Shown here in pieces: positions 8,363 through 16,708 of a stretch of 64,000 nucleotides of DNA (position 1 is the first letter of the stretch; each line of letters starts with the position of its first letter). The stretch covers positions 1 to 64,000 of the forward strand of contig CAYWKL010000001.1 of the NCBI GenBank assembly GCA_964459095.1, in the 5' to 3' direction. A program made the position numbers and the translations under genes. This DNA comes from CAYWKL01 sp964459095. Lineage in GTDB: Bacteria > Patescibacteriota > Microgenomatia > Daviesbacterales > UBA10151. The notes beneath the pieces are model-generated. The model was not told the DNA's origin. It did no database searches and saw nothing but the letters and a program-made list of their open reading frames with translations.

Positions 8363-9892
8363 ATGAAAAACTTCCTAAGAGTAAGTGCAAAAGACTTGTT
8401 TCTAGTTACAATTATATTACTAATTGCCCTTTTTGTTTGGTACCCTCTTACTAATTTTGCACTAACAGGTTTAGGGTTTGTTTATTTAACCAAATCTTTC
8501 CAAGTTGAGCATTTTGTATTTCCTGTTTCTTTGGCAGATTTTTATTGGTTTGCGTTACTGACTGGTATTGTTTTCTCGAAAGTTTTTACAACTCATATGA
8601 GTTTATATTATTGGACTGAATTGATCTTTTTGTTGGCAACATTTGTTCTTTATTACTACCTAATTCTAAGTATATTCAACAAAAGACTGATTGCCTTTGT
8701 TGCGGCAATCACATTTTCTGTTAATTATTTTGGCTATGGAGATATTATCGGTAGTGGCTTATATCCTTGGTTTCAGGAAAGAATCCCTTTAATGCTATTT
8801 CTTATCCCAAGCTTTTTATTTTTACACAAGCATCTAATTAGTAACAAAAATAAATTCTTAATTTATTCATTGGTTCTATTTTTTCTTGGAATTGGAATAT
8901 CTCATTGGGGGATTCTTTTTCTAGCTCCATATATATTCTATCCTATCTGCTGGAGTCTTTTTAAGAATAAAAAACTGGAGTTTAAAAAATCAATATTAAC
9001 TAGCAGTTCCTATTTATTAATAGCTGCTTTTTTCGTTGTCATTCAGAATTCAACCTGGCCGGGAGCAGGTCCTACCTGGGGATTTATGGAGTATTTATTA
9101 AACCCTTTCCAACATCAATATCCAGAAAAAATCTTTCGTCAACTCGTTTATTGGTCCTCTTATCTTCCAATCTTTGAAATATTCAAAAATGGTTATCCCC
9201 TTTATCCAGCATCCCCGCTTTATTACTTCATAAATCCTGAACCCTCTATGCGTTATGCAAAATATATTGCTGTAATATACCCTCTTGCAGCATTAATAAT
9301 CTATAAAAAACTCCCTCAGTTTAGGGCTTTGCTGTTTACTTTGATTCTATCTACTTTAGCAATGTTTTATTTAAATTCTTACTGGGGAAGATATGAGATA
9401 TTCAACCAAGCAGGAGCCAATAGATATCTATACCTCCCTACTTACTTACTAATAATATTTTGGGCTTTATTTTTTGTGGCTTTTTTACAGAACAAAAAAA
9501 AGCGGAAAGGAAATAAATTCTATGTATTTAAAATACTAATCTGCTTTCTTTTCATTATGATATATTTATTACTAAATTTCTGGCTAATAAATGATAGTTT
9601 AAAATGGAAGAATGAGTCTTACAAAAAAGTAAATCTTTATTGGGATTATGTGGTCAAACAAGCGAGAAATTGGGAAAAAAATACTTTAGTAATATTGCCC
9701 TTTAAGTATATCGATCCACAAGGGACAGCATTCTTAAATGATTATATAAATAAAGTATACTTTATTACATCAGAGGAAGATTGGAAAAAAATCGCAACAT
9801 CATCCGCAACTAGCAAAGTTATAAGAATAGAGTTTGATGAGTTTTGCAGGTGTGCAAAAGAAATTGAAGTGGATAAAAAAACTTTAAAATGA
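8363..9892 (+). CDS. polytopic membrane protein of unknown function, possibly GT-C
   Basis: This 509-residue protein has about eleven hydrophobic segments and a short soluble tail of about 85 residues. The size and tail resemble the GT-C glycosyltransferases in the window. However, the acidic pair normally seen after the first membrane helix is absent; the first loop instead reads KSFQVEHF. A possible acidic site is YGDIIGSG near residue 130. It sits inside a glycosyltransferase/methyltransferase operon (1 base after the methyltransferase, ATGA overlap into the next gene), so a role in glycan transfer or transport is likely, but I do not recognise the family. Confidence 0.75.
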   Translation: MKNFLRVSAKDLFLVTIILLIALFVWYPLTNFALTGLGFVYLTKSFQVEHFVFPVSLADFYWFALLTGIVFSKVFTTHMSLYYWTELIFLLATFVLYYYLILSIFNKRLIAFVAAITFSVNYFGYGDIIGSGLYPWFQERIPLMLFLIPSFLFLHKHLISNKNKFLIYSLVLFFLGIGISHWGILFLAPYIFYPICWSLFKNKKLEFKKSILTSSSYLLIAAFFVVIQNSTWPGAGPTWGFMEYLLNPFQHQYPEKIFRQLVYWSSYLPIFEIFKNGYPLYPASPLYYFINPEPSMRYAKYIAVIYPLAALIIYKKLPQFRALLFTLILSTLAMFYLNSYWGRYEIFNQAGANRYLYLPTYLLIIFWALFFVAFLQNKKKRKGNKFYVFKILICFLFIMIYLLLNFWLINDSLKWKNESYKKVNLYWDYVVKQARNWEKNTLVILPFKYIDPQGTAFLNDYINKVYFITSEEDWKKIATSSATSKVIRIEFDEFCRCAKEIEVDKKTLK

Positions 9893-11133
9893 TTGCAGTA
9901 AAAAAAATTAGGAGTTGTAGGATTTGTGGTTTTAGAGAGCTTCATGAGTTTTTGAATCTAGGTAAAATGCCGATCCCGAATGGATTCTTATCAAAAGAGG
10001 CTCTAACGATTAAAGAAGAGAAATTTGATCTTATTTGTCTTTATTGTCATTCTTGCGGGCTAGTTCAACTAAGTGATGTTGTTAACCCTAACTTAATGTT
10101 TAAAAATTATGTTTATATCCCTTCAACTGCTAAAATTATGATGAACAATTTTAGCAATCTTGCATTTGCAGTACATAAAAGATTCAAACTTGGGAGCAAA
10201 GATTTAGTTGTGGATATTGGTAGCAATGACGGAAGTCTACTCACTTTTTTTAAAAGCTTTCAGTCTAAAGTACTTGGAATTGACCCTGCCCTAAATTTGG
10301 CAAAAGTTGCAGAGTTAAAAGGAGTTCCAACTTTAACAAACCTCTTTAATTCAAAAACAGCATTAAAGGCAGTAAAAAAATTTGGGAAGGCAAGTGCTAT
10401 TACTGCTACAAATGCCATTGCTCATATACATAACTTATATGAAGTCTTTAAAGGAGTAGATATTCTCCTTTCAAAAAACGGGATATTCGTAACAGAATTC
10501 CCTTACTTATATGATTTAATAAGTAAAAATCAGTTTGACACTATTTATCATGAACATCTTTCTTACTTTTCCCTTAAACCTTGGATACATCTTGCAGAAA
10601 AATTTAATTTTGAAATTATTGATGTAAAAAGGCTGCTCATACATGGCGGCTCAATTAGACTCACTCACCGTCGCAAATCTGGAAAAAGAAAACCCCACAT
10701 CAATGCTGTAAGATACTTAATTAACTTAGAAAAAGAACTTGGTTTACACGAAAAGGAAACTTATGATAACTTTGCTTCACGGATATTTACTCTGAAAGAG
10801 GACTTAATAAAATATTTGGCAAGTCTAAAAAAAGCAAACAAGAGAATTGTGGGGTATGGTGCAGCAGCTAAAGGAAACGTACTTACAAATTTTTTTAATA
10901 TTGGTACCAAGACTCTTGATTATATAGTTGATTCCGTTCCTTATAAGCAAGGTCTTTACACTCCTGGCAAACATATTCCAATTTTTTCAGAACATAAGCT
11001 AGTTGAAGATCAACCCGATTATGCTTTAATATTGGCCTGGAATTTTGCTGATGAAATAATAGAAAAGCAAAAGGCTTTTATAAAAAAAGGAGGTAAGTTT
11101 ATAATTCCTGTCCCTTCGATTAGAACTATTTAA
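9889..11133 (+). CDS. NovU/TylCIII-type sugar C-methyltransferase-like protein
   Basis: This 414-residue protein has the three-part layout of NDP-sugar C-methyltransferases. First comes a zinc-binding N-terminus with C10-x2-C13 and C53-x2-C56 (Methyltransf_13). A SAM-binding domain follows with VVDIGSNDGS near residue 107. The C-terminal domain carries YGAAAKGN and DSVPYKQG (Methyltransf_14). HEHLSYFS and HGGSIR are also family hallmarks. Characterised members methylate C-3 of 4-keto-6-deoxy sugars. A paralogue of the same length lies at 14726-15970, where the HGGS segment continues differently (ARYF versus IRLT). The start overlaps the previous stop (ATGA at 9889-9892). Confidence 0.87.
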   Translation: MIAVKKIRSCRICGFRELHEFLNLGKMPIPNGFLSKEALTIKEEKFDLICLYCHSCGLVQLSDVVNPNLMFKNYVYIPSTAKIMMNNFSNLAFAVHKRFKLGSKDLVVDIGSNDGSLLTFFKSFQSKVLGIDPALNLAKVAELKGVPTLTNLFNSKTALKAVKKFGKASAITATNAIAHIHNLYEVFKGVDILLSKNGIFVTEFPYLYDLISKNQFDTIYHEHLSYFSLKPWIHLAEKFNFEIIDVKRLLIHGGSIRLTHRRKSGKRKPHINAVRYLINLEKELGLHEKETYDNFASRIFTLKEDLIKYLASLKKANKRIVGYGAAAKGNVLTNFFNIGTKTLDYIVDSVPYKQGLYTPGKHIPIFSEHKLVEDQPDYALILAWNFADEIIEKQKAFIKKGGKFIIPVPSIRTI

Positions 11134-11134
11134 A

Positions 11135-11851
11135 ATGTGGCATAGAAAAACAGTTGCGTTAATACTTCCTACTTACAAAGAAAAAAGGTCTATTTTTAAC
11201 TCAATACAAGAGTTTGATTCAACTGGATATGTTGATGAGATTATTGTTGTAGATAATAACGCAGAGCAAGGTACTGAGGATGAGGTGAAAAAAACTCGAG
11301 CTAAACTTGTTAAAGAATTTAAACAAGGTTATGGAATAGCAATAAAAACAGGAATAAAAAATACAAAAGCTGACTTGATAATTATTGCAGAACCTGATGG
11401 AACATTTGATGGAAATGACGTTGTGAAATTACTTGCATTTAGTGATGATTTTGACATTGTATTTGGTTCAAGAACACACGTTCCACTAATACATTCAAGA
11501 TCAGATATGACATTTATAAGAAGAATTTTGGATGTATTGCTTGGTAAACTAATTAGCATACTTTTTCTAACCTCACCACTCACAGATGTTGGATGTACTT
11601 TAAAAATTACTAACAGAAAAGCCCTAGATAAAGTCATGAAAAAGTCCAAAACAGAAGGGGCTCTCTTTGCAACTGAGTGGCTTTTAATAGCTGCGAAACA
11701 AAAGATCCGCTTTATCGAGATACCAGTTAACTTCAGACCTAGAGTAGGAAAGTCCACTCTTACGGATACGTTTATTAATCAGGCACTCTGGGGAATAATA
11801 ATTTTCTTCTTTATTTTGAAAGTTTGGATAGTTTCTAAATTTGAGGAATGA
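11135..11851 (+). CDS. GT2 glycosyltransferase, DPM1-like without membrane anchor pair
   Basis: This 238-residue GT-A domain begins LILPTYKE, has the VVDNN aspartate (D40), an EPDGTF segment with D88 in the DxD position, and the late TDVGCTLK and RPRVGKST-like stretches of polyprenyl-phosphate glycosyltransferases. A single C-terminal hydrophobic helix (about 213-232) may anchor it. The NxAExG stretch in place of the usual DGSxD suggests an atypical nucleotide site. It lies between a C-methyltransferase and another methyltransferase, so it may transfer a methylated sugar (inference). Confidence 0.82.
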   Translation: MWHRKTVALILPTYKEKRSIFNSIQEFDSTGYVDEIIVVDNNAEQGTEDEVKKTRAKLVKEFKQGYGIAIKTGIKNTKADLIIIAEPDGTFDGNDVVKLLAFSDDFDIVFGSRTHVPLIHSRSDMTFIRRILDVLLGKLISILFLTSPLTDVGCTLKITNRKALDKVMKKSKTEGALFATEWLLIAAKQKIRFIEIPVNFRPRVGKSTLTDTFINQALWGIIIFFFILKVWIVSKFEE

Positions 11852-12744
11852 CTAAAAAATGCTGGATTTGCGGAAAAAATAATCTTGAGGAATTGAAATT
11901 GTCATCTGATTTTTACTTTTGCCAAGACTGTTCTACTTTGAGAATTAAAAAAATTCCCAAAGCCCCTTATGGAAAAAGTTATTACAAAGGTTCTTTCTCT
12001 ATTGGCTCTTTGATTTTTGCTCCAATTGCATATATCTTCTACCAATTAAGGAATAATTATATTAACTTGGACTCAGTTAAATGTTGGGTTGATATTGGGG
12101 CAGGTGAAGGCGGATATCTTAAAAGTGTTAAAGCGAGCAGGAAAATTGGAGTAGAAATATCAGAGGCAGGAAGAAAAATTATGAAATTATATGGTCTAGA
12201 AGCTATAAGTAATGAGAAGTTTTTACGCTCTAAAAAAATAAATGCTAACATTATAAGTTTTTGGCATGTCTTAGAACATGTTGAGAATCCTTGGGACTAC
12301 TTAAAAGCAGCAAATAGAAATCTTGCCGGAGGCGGCGAGATTGTAATTGGCATTCCAAATGTAGATAGTTTTGAATTTAGCCTATTCGGAAAATTCTGGT
12401 TCCACTTAGCCCCAAAATATCATATATGGCATTATTCTCCTAAATCCATATCTATTCTATTAAATAAAAATGGATTTAAAGTTTATTCTATCGATTACTG
12501 GGCAATTGAACACCACTTATCTGGACTTATTCAATCATTTTTGAATCGATCAACAAACACTTCAGATATCCTACATAAATTAATCAAAAGAGGAACAGAA
12601 CGTGTTTCCATATCATTTAAAACAGCCCTTTGGATCTTGTTTTGGTTCACATTTGGATTTCCAATCATTTTGCTCTTTTGGGTTATACAAGCATTGTTTA
12701 GAAAATCTGGAGCTGTTGTGCTTGTAGCAAATAAAGTTAGATAA
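11848..12744 (+). CDS. class I SAM-dependent methyltransferase with N-terminal zinc ribbon and C-terminal membrane helix
   Basis: This protein has 298 residues. Four cysteines (C5, C8, C25, C28) form a rubredoxin-like zinc knuckle. The Methyltransf_23 domain shows VDIGAGEG and FWHVLEHVENP, followed by GIPNVDSFEF and the YHIWHYSP segment common in glycan methyltransferases. A long hydrophobic stretch near residues 252-280 should anchor it. It is the last gene of the plus-strand operon that begins at 5835, coupled by ATGA at 11848-11851. Its 3' end overlaps the convergent oxidoreductase gene by 8 bases. Confidence 0.85.
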   Translation: MTKKCWICGKNNLEELKLSSDFYFCQDCSTLRIKKIPKAPYGKSYYKGSFSIGSLIFAPIAYIFYQLRNNYINLDSVKCWVDIGAGEGGYLKSVKASRKIGVEISEAGRKIMKLYGLEAISNEKFLRSKKINANIISFWHVLEHVENPWDYLKAANRNLAGGGEIVIGIPNVDSFEFSLFGKFWFHLAPKYHIWHYSPKSISILLNKNGFKVYSIDYWAIEHHLSGLIQSFLNRSTNTSDILHKLIKRGTERVSISFKTALWILFWFTFGFPIILLFWVIQALFRKSGAVVLVANKVR

Positions 12745-13669
12745 CTTTATTCTTAATACTGGTCGATGCTAAACTTTCGATTCTTGATAGAATTTTTACA
12801 ACCTTAGTTCCGAATTCTACGTCAGAATTAGTTTTAGCCCCTTTTATGATTTTTTGAGAGAATTGTTTAACTTCCTCTGTTAATGGCAAGGACTTTTTAT
12901 ATCTTAGAAATTTTTGCTCTTTATCTTTCCTCTTCAAGAAGCTTAATTTATATCCTAGTTTATTCAAATCATTAAGAATCAAGTTGCCCTTTGCCCCCTT
13001 TATAATAATTTTCCTCCTCTTTCTACCAAACCAGGAAATATTAATCCTCACGGAAATTTTTCCAACCTTCATATTTACTTTCAGTGAATCTATCAATCTA
13101 TTTTTCCCAATATGTCTTTGAGCTATCTTTATACTTTCAGGTTCTGTATTGAATAAGTCTAATAAGATTGAGGTTGGATGAGGTCCCCAATCCCAAATAA
13201 CAGATACATCACTTCTGGGAATACTTTGAGTGCCCTCGAAAATAAACTGTCTAATTTCTCCAACTTTGTTCAATGAATTCTTAAGTTTTATAAAAGCTGG
13301 GTTAAAAAGATAAGTATGTCCTACCATTATCTTTGGATGTTTCTTTTCTGAAATTTTTTCTAAAGCACTAGCTTCATCAAGAGAGATAACCATAGGTTTT
13401 TCAATAAGAACATTAAATCCTTCACTTATAAAAGCACTGGCAATTTTGAAGTGTGTTTTTGGAGGAGTTGCAATGATAACCCCATCAATGTCCTTTTTTT
13501 TTAGCAGAGATTTATAGTTTGTACTTTTTTCAAGATGATTTGGAATTTTTTTTAAAGTAATATTACTACTGGCACATACATACTTGAGTTTGCAGTTTGG
13601 CATTAATGCAATGGCATTCATATAATTTTTTCCCCATTTGCCTATACCCACTAGCGCTAGAGTAATCAC
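12737..13669 (-). CDS. Gfo/Idh/MocA-family NAD(P)-dependent sugar oxidoreductase
   Basis: This 310-residue protein has a dinucleotide-binding GIGKWG (residues 8-13), the family EKP motif with K91, and the WDWGPHP segment giving D160 and H164 as likely catalytic residues. Enzymes of this family oxidise or reduce hydroxyl/keto groups of NDP-sugars. Translation starts at GTG (13667-13669), whose G is also the last base of the upstream TAG stop. It is the distal gene of a minus-strand cassette with a cupin, a C-methyltransferase and an SDR, which suggests joint synthesis of a branched or deoxy sugar. Confidence 0.87.
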   Translation of the reverse strand: MITLALVGIGKWGKNYMNAIALMPNCKLKYVCASSNITLKKIPNHLEKSTNYKSLLKKKDIDGVIIATPPKTHFKIASAFISEGFNVLIEKPMVISLDEASALEKISEKKHPKIMVGHTYLFNPAFIKLKNSLNKVGEIRQFIFEGTQSIPRSDVSVIWDWGPHPTSILLDLFNTEPESIKIAQRHIGKNRLIDSLKVNMKVGKISVRINISWFGRKRRKIIIKGAKGNLILNDLNKLGYKLSFLKRKDKEQKFLRYKKSLPLTEEVKQFSQKIIKGAKTNSDVEFGTKVVKILSRIESLASTSIKNKVI

Positions 13670-14724
13670 TACAATTGATACTCCTTTTTAAACCAAGAAA
13701 TGGTTTTTTTTAAACCAGTCTCTAAATCTATTTTTGGCTCATATGATAATTTTTTAATTTTTGCCAAATCTGGACATCGTCTTTGAGGTTCGCCTGCTGG
13801 ATAGTTTTTTGGATATTTTTTTCTTCTGGGTTTAACACCACTACCTATCAGCTTTGATATTGTAGAGGCCAATTCAAACATTGTAATTTCTGGCTTATCA
13901 TTACCTATATTGTATGCTTCTCCAGGTTTGCCTTTAGCAAGGACTTTGAAGACTCCATTAATTGCATCAGTTATATAGCAAAAAGTTCTAGTTTGGACTC
14001 CTTTATCGTGAACGGGAAGGTTTTTCCCTAGAAGACCGTTGTATATAAAGTTTGGGATAACTCTATAGTCCGTGTGTTTCATACCAGGTCCGTAAATATT
14101 AAATGGCCTAATTATCTTTATAGGAACACTATGCTGTTCAAAATAAACTGTACACAAAGTCTCAGCAAGTCTTTTTGATTCATCATAACACGCTCTTGGG
14201 CCAATGCTTGAGACTTTACCGGTGTAAACCTCAGGAGTTGGTACATGTTCCGGATCAGGATCGCCATAAATTTCACTTGAGCTAAAAAATAAGAAACTTT
14301 TTATCGGGTTTCCCCTTGCCACCTCAAGTAAGTTTTTGGCCCCAATTACTGCACTCTCAATAGTCTCCAGGGGATACCTCATGTAATAGTAAGGGGAAGC
14401 TAGCCCTGCTGCATGGATAATGTAGTGGACTTTCTCGTTAGTGATATATGGAATTCTAATATCTGAATGTAAAAAACTAAAGTTTTTATCCCGAATGTTC
14501 ATTAGAAAATTTTCTCTACTTCCGGTAATATAATTATCAATGGAGATTACTTTACATTTTTTTTTAAACACCTTTTTGTTTAATAAATAAAAAGTAGCAT
14601 TTAAGTAACTCCCAATAAATCCCGCTCCTCCAGAAATAAGTACTGTTTTTCCTTCAAAATATTTGGCTTCAATTTTAATACTCTCAAGAATATTTTTTAA
14701 ATCCTTTGGAGTTATGCTTGCCAT
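13669..14724 (-). CDS. SDR-family NDP-sugar epimerase/dehydratase, UDP-glucuronate decarboxylase (UXS)-like
   Basis: This is a 351-residue protein from the ATG at 14724; a TTG three codons upstream overlaps the previous gene and is less likely. It has the extended-SDR GGAGFIGS fingerprint (about residues 32-39), an SSSEIYG serine near 149, and Y180-x3-K184 in the segment ACYDESKR. The stretches ASPYYYMRYP and IGPRACYDESKR resemble UDP-xylose synthases, where the equivalent is GPRACYDEGKR, so decarboxylation of a UDP-uronic acid is a reasonable guess but not certain. One base separates it from the upstream C-methyltransferase stop. Confidence 0.85.
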   Translation of the reverse strand: MASITPKDLKNILESIKIEAKYFEGKTVLISGGAGFIGSYLNATFYLLNKKVFKKKCKVISIDNYITGSRENFLMNIRDKNFSFLHSDIRIPYITNEKVHYIIHAAGLASPYYYMRYPLETIESAVIGAKNLLEVARGNPIKSFLFFSSSEIYGDPDPEHVPTPEVYTGKVSSIGPRACYDESKRLAETLCTVYFEQHSVPIKIIRPFNIYGPGMKHTDYRVIPNFIYNGLLGKNLPVHDKGVQTRTFCYITDAINGVFKVLAKGKPGEAYNIGNDKPEITMFELASTISKLIGSGVKPRRKKYPKNYPAGEPQRRCPDLAKIKKLSYEPKIDLETGLKKTISWFKKEYQL

Positions 14725-14725
14725 T

Positions 14726-15970
14726 TTAAACAATTCTAGGGCTGGGGACAGGGATTATAAACTTACCATTTTTTTCCTTAAAACTTTTTAAATTTTTCAT
14801 AATAGGTTCTGCAAAATTCCAAGCTAAAATAAAAATATAATCTGGAGGATCTTTTTCTAGTATTGAGGATGATACTACCGGAATGCGAGTCCCTGGTGTA
14901 TATAGACCTTGTTTATAAGGACTATCGTCAATTATATATTTTATATCTGCATTTTTAATTTTAAAGTAATTTAGAAGCGTATTTCCTTTTGCCGGAGCAC
15001 CATAACCTGCTATAACTTTTTTCTGCTTTTTTGCCTTCTTTATTAGTTCCTTTAAACTCCTTTTATTAGCTTCTATTTTTTTCGAGTAATTCAAATAAGT
15101 ACTTAAATTATGAAGTTTTGAATGTTTTTCCTTTCCAAGAAATTTTTCTACATTCTTTGAGGTTTTATGTTTAGCATTTTTTCTTTTTACAAAATATCTT
15201 GCTGATCCCCCATGAGCTGATACTTTTATAACATCAAAAACTTCCATGTCGTGCAACTTGAAAAATTTTTCTAAAGATTTTACAGAAAAATAAGAAAGGT
15301 GTTCATGATATATTAAATCAAAGTAATTTTTTTCTATAAAATCAACTAAATAGGGTGCCTCTATAACAAAAACTCCATCCGTTTTTAGAAGAATCTTTAC
15401 TCCTTCCACTATCTCATCAATATCATGAATATGGGCAAAAACATTATTAGCAGTAACGATATCAACTGGTCCGTATCTTTTTAGGATTTTTTTTGCTATT
15501 TTCGTATTAAAAAAATAGGGCAGGGTTTCAATTCCTTCCTTGGTTGCTTTTTTTGCAATCTCAATTGCTGGATCTATTCCTAAAACTTTCACACCAAGTT
15601 TTTTAAAAGGTTTAAGGAGTACTCCATCATTACTCCCTAAATCTATCACCAGTGATTTATTGCTTAATTTGAATCTTTTATGCAAACTTTTTGCATATTC
15701 TTCAAAATGCGCGACAAAAATTGGTGAAGTTGAAGAGACATAGACATAATCACTAAATAAAAGTTTTGGAGAGACAACATGAGATAATTGCAGTTGCCCA
15801 CACTTACTACAATAATTTAACTTTAAAGGAAAAAAATCTTCTTTTTTATTAAGTTGGCTTTTTTTAAGAAAAGCGTTTGCAGCAGGAGAAGATCCTAGAT
15901 TAATTACTTGTTTTAAATTTTTATTTTTGCAAAGCCGGCAGTGATTTAATTTAAAATATTTCTTTTCCAC
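14726..15970 (-). CDS. NovU/TylCIII-type sugar C-methyltransferase-like protein (second copy)
   Basis: This 414-residue paralogue of the protein at 9889-11133 has the same layout: zinc cysteines C11, C14, C54, C57; SAM-binding VIDLGSNDG; HEHLSYFS; a C-terminal half with AGYGAPAKGN and DDSPYKQGLYTPG. The start is GTG at 15968-15970, 4 bases after the cupin stop. In known pathways the enzyme adds a methyl branch to an NDP-keto-sugar. The flanking cupin and SDR are the kinds of enzymes that provide and process such intermediates. The C-terminal domain is complete. Confidence 0.87.
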   Translation of the reverse strand: MEKKYFKLNHCRLCKNKNLKQVINLGSSPAANAFLKKSQLNKKEDFFPLKLNYCSKCGQLQLSHVVSPKLLFSDYVYVSSTSPIFVAHFEEYAKSLHKRFKLSNKSLVIDLGSNDGVLLKPFKKLGVKVLGIDPAIEIAKKATKEGIETLPYFFNTKIAKKILKRYGPVDIVTANNVFAHIHDIDEIVEGVKILLKTDGVFVIEAPYLVDFIEKNYFDLIYHEHLSYFSVKSLEKFFKLHDMEVFDVIKVSAHGGSARYFVKRKNAKHKTSKNVEKFLGKEKHSKLHNLSTYLNYSKKIEANKRSLKELIKKAKKQKKVIAGYGAPAKGNTLLNYFKIKNADIKYIIDDSPYKQGLYTPGTRIPVVSSSILEKDPPDYIFILAWNFAEPIMKNLKSFKEKNGKFIIPVPSPRIV

Positions 15971-15974
15971 ATCT

Positions 15975-16361
15975 TTAAAAGTTTAATCTAACCGTATCTT
16001 TTTCATACTTTTTTTGCTCTCTTTTTTCTGTTGTGAAAGCAAGAAATATTGTGTCTTCCAAAAAATCCATAGAGTGAGCTATCTCTGGTCTTGATAAAAC
16101 AATATCTCCTGGTTTTAAGATAACTGAAGATTTTTTAGAATTTCTATTTCTCATATTTTTTTCCGAGTACTTAAATTTTCCACTTAAACAATAAACAAAA
16201 TGAGCATCTTTTTTATGATAGTGATTTCCCCTTGTAGTTCCTTTTTTGCTTGTTATATACAATATTGCTCTTATAGGAAATTTATCTTGATCCATTAAAC
16301 GAGTAATATGTCCTCTATCGTCCTTAAACTCAGGTTTTGTGTGGGTTACCTTAATGGCCAT
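15975..16361 (-). CDS. cupin-fold sugar-nucleotide isomerase/epimerase-like protein (WxcM/FdtA-like)
   Basis: This is a 128-residue single-domain cupin. The first motif is RGNHYHKK with H47 and H49, and the second cupin motif includes PGDIVLSRPEIAH with H96. The DDRGHITRL start resembles WxcM-like and FdtA/QdtA dTDP-4-keto-6-deoxyglucose 3,4-ketoisomerases, which are short cupins of this size. It is first in a four-gene minus-strand cassette and lies behind a TTGACA-containing promoter. A dTDP-sugar 3,5-epimerase or a sugar-binding regulator are alternatives. Confidence 0.8.
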   Translation of the reverse strand: MAIKVTHTKPEFKDDRGHITRLMDQDKFPIRAILYITSKKGTTRGNHYHKKDAHFVYCLSGKFKYSEKNMRNRNSKKSSVILKPGDIVLSRPEIAHSMDFLEDTIFLAFTTEKREQKKYEKDTVRLNF

Positions 16362-16373
16362 TGATTCTAAGGA

Positions 16374-16402
16374 AGTTTATACAGACAAAAATTTTTTGTC
16401 AA
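16374..16402 (-). promoter_or_regulatory. promoter for the cupin-led sugar cassette
   Basis: On the minus strand, TTGACA (16402-16397) and TAAACT (16379-16374) are 17 bases apart. The -10 element ends 12 bases before the ATG at 16361. The region also contains a perfect 8-base inverted repeat around 16392 (GACAAAAA / TTTTTGTC), which could be an operator; its one-base centre makes it a poor RNA hairpin. Confidence 0.45.
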
Positions 16403-16406
16403 TCAT

Positions 16407-16652
16407 TTAAGAGCTGGCAGAAAAGAGTTCACTTCCAGAAAGAACCTTAAGTGCGTTTTCTAAGAATCTTCCTGCATCAGATCCCCATAAAAAAGCCTGC
16501 GAAAAAATTGACCAATTCTTTGCCCGTCTGAACCTATTAAACTCAGAGTTACCTGTAACCAGCCCATCCTTAAAGGCAGTTGTTGCGTGCGTTTCAATTT
16601 GTGCATAAGTTTTAAGTAACTCCTCATTTGAAGGGTATCTTAGTTGTTCCAT
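16407..16652 (-). CDS. small hypothetical protein
   Basis: This is an 81-residue soluble protein that I do not recognise. It is mildly charged, with aromatic and arginine-rich middle (FNRFRRAKNW) and no signal peptide, membrane helix or cysteine. Support for a real gene: an exact TATAAT on the minus strand 8 bases before the ATG, no other coding frame in the space, and a snug fit between the cassette promoter and the divergent promoter at 16673. It lies upstream of the cupin cassette on the same strand but has its own promoter. Confidence 0.6.
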   Translation of the reverse strand: MEQLRYPSNEELLKTYAQIETHATTAFKDGLVTGNSEFNRFRRAKNWSIFSQAFLWGSDAGRFLENALKVLSGSELFSASS

Positions 16653-16660
16653 AGTGCGAA

Positions 16661-16666
16661 ATTATA
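16661..16666 (-). promoter_or_regulatory. -10 element for the small gene at 16652
   Basis: A perfect TATAAT on the minus strand (16666-16661) sits 8 bases before the ATG. Only a weak -35 (TTACCC at 18-base spacing) is visible. It lies just upstream of the plus-strand promoter at 16673-16701, so the two divergent promoters are interleaved. Confidence 0.4.
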
Positions 16667-16672
16667 ACAAAC

Positions 16673-16701
16673 TTTACTGTTATAGGGTAATCCTTTATAA
16701 T
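16673..16701 (+). promoter_or_regulatory. promoter for the inositol-phosphatase-family gene
   Basis: TTTACT (16673-16678), a 17-base spacer and TATAAT (16696-16701) end 7 bases before the GTG at 16709, so the transcript should begin at or next to the start codon. It is the same hexamer pair as at 5794-5823. Confidence 0.5.
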
Positions 16702-16708
16702 AAACTGC

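Noticed and set aside
11329..11757. 142-residue minus-strand frame
   Set aside because: Lies wholly inside the GT2 gene 11135-11851, whose motifs are intact; the antisense product is not protein-like.
16384..16400. Inverted repeat with T-run as an intrinsic terminator for the small gene at 16407
   Set aside because: The loop would be a single base and the stem is almost all A/T; it fits better as promoter/operator DNA.
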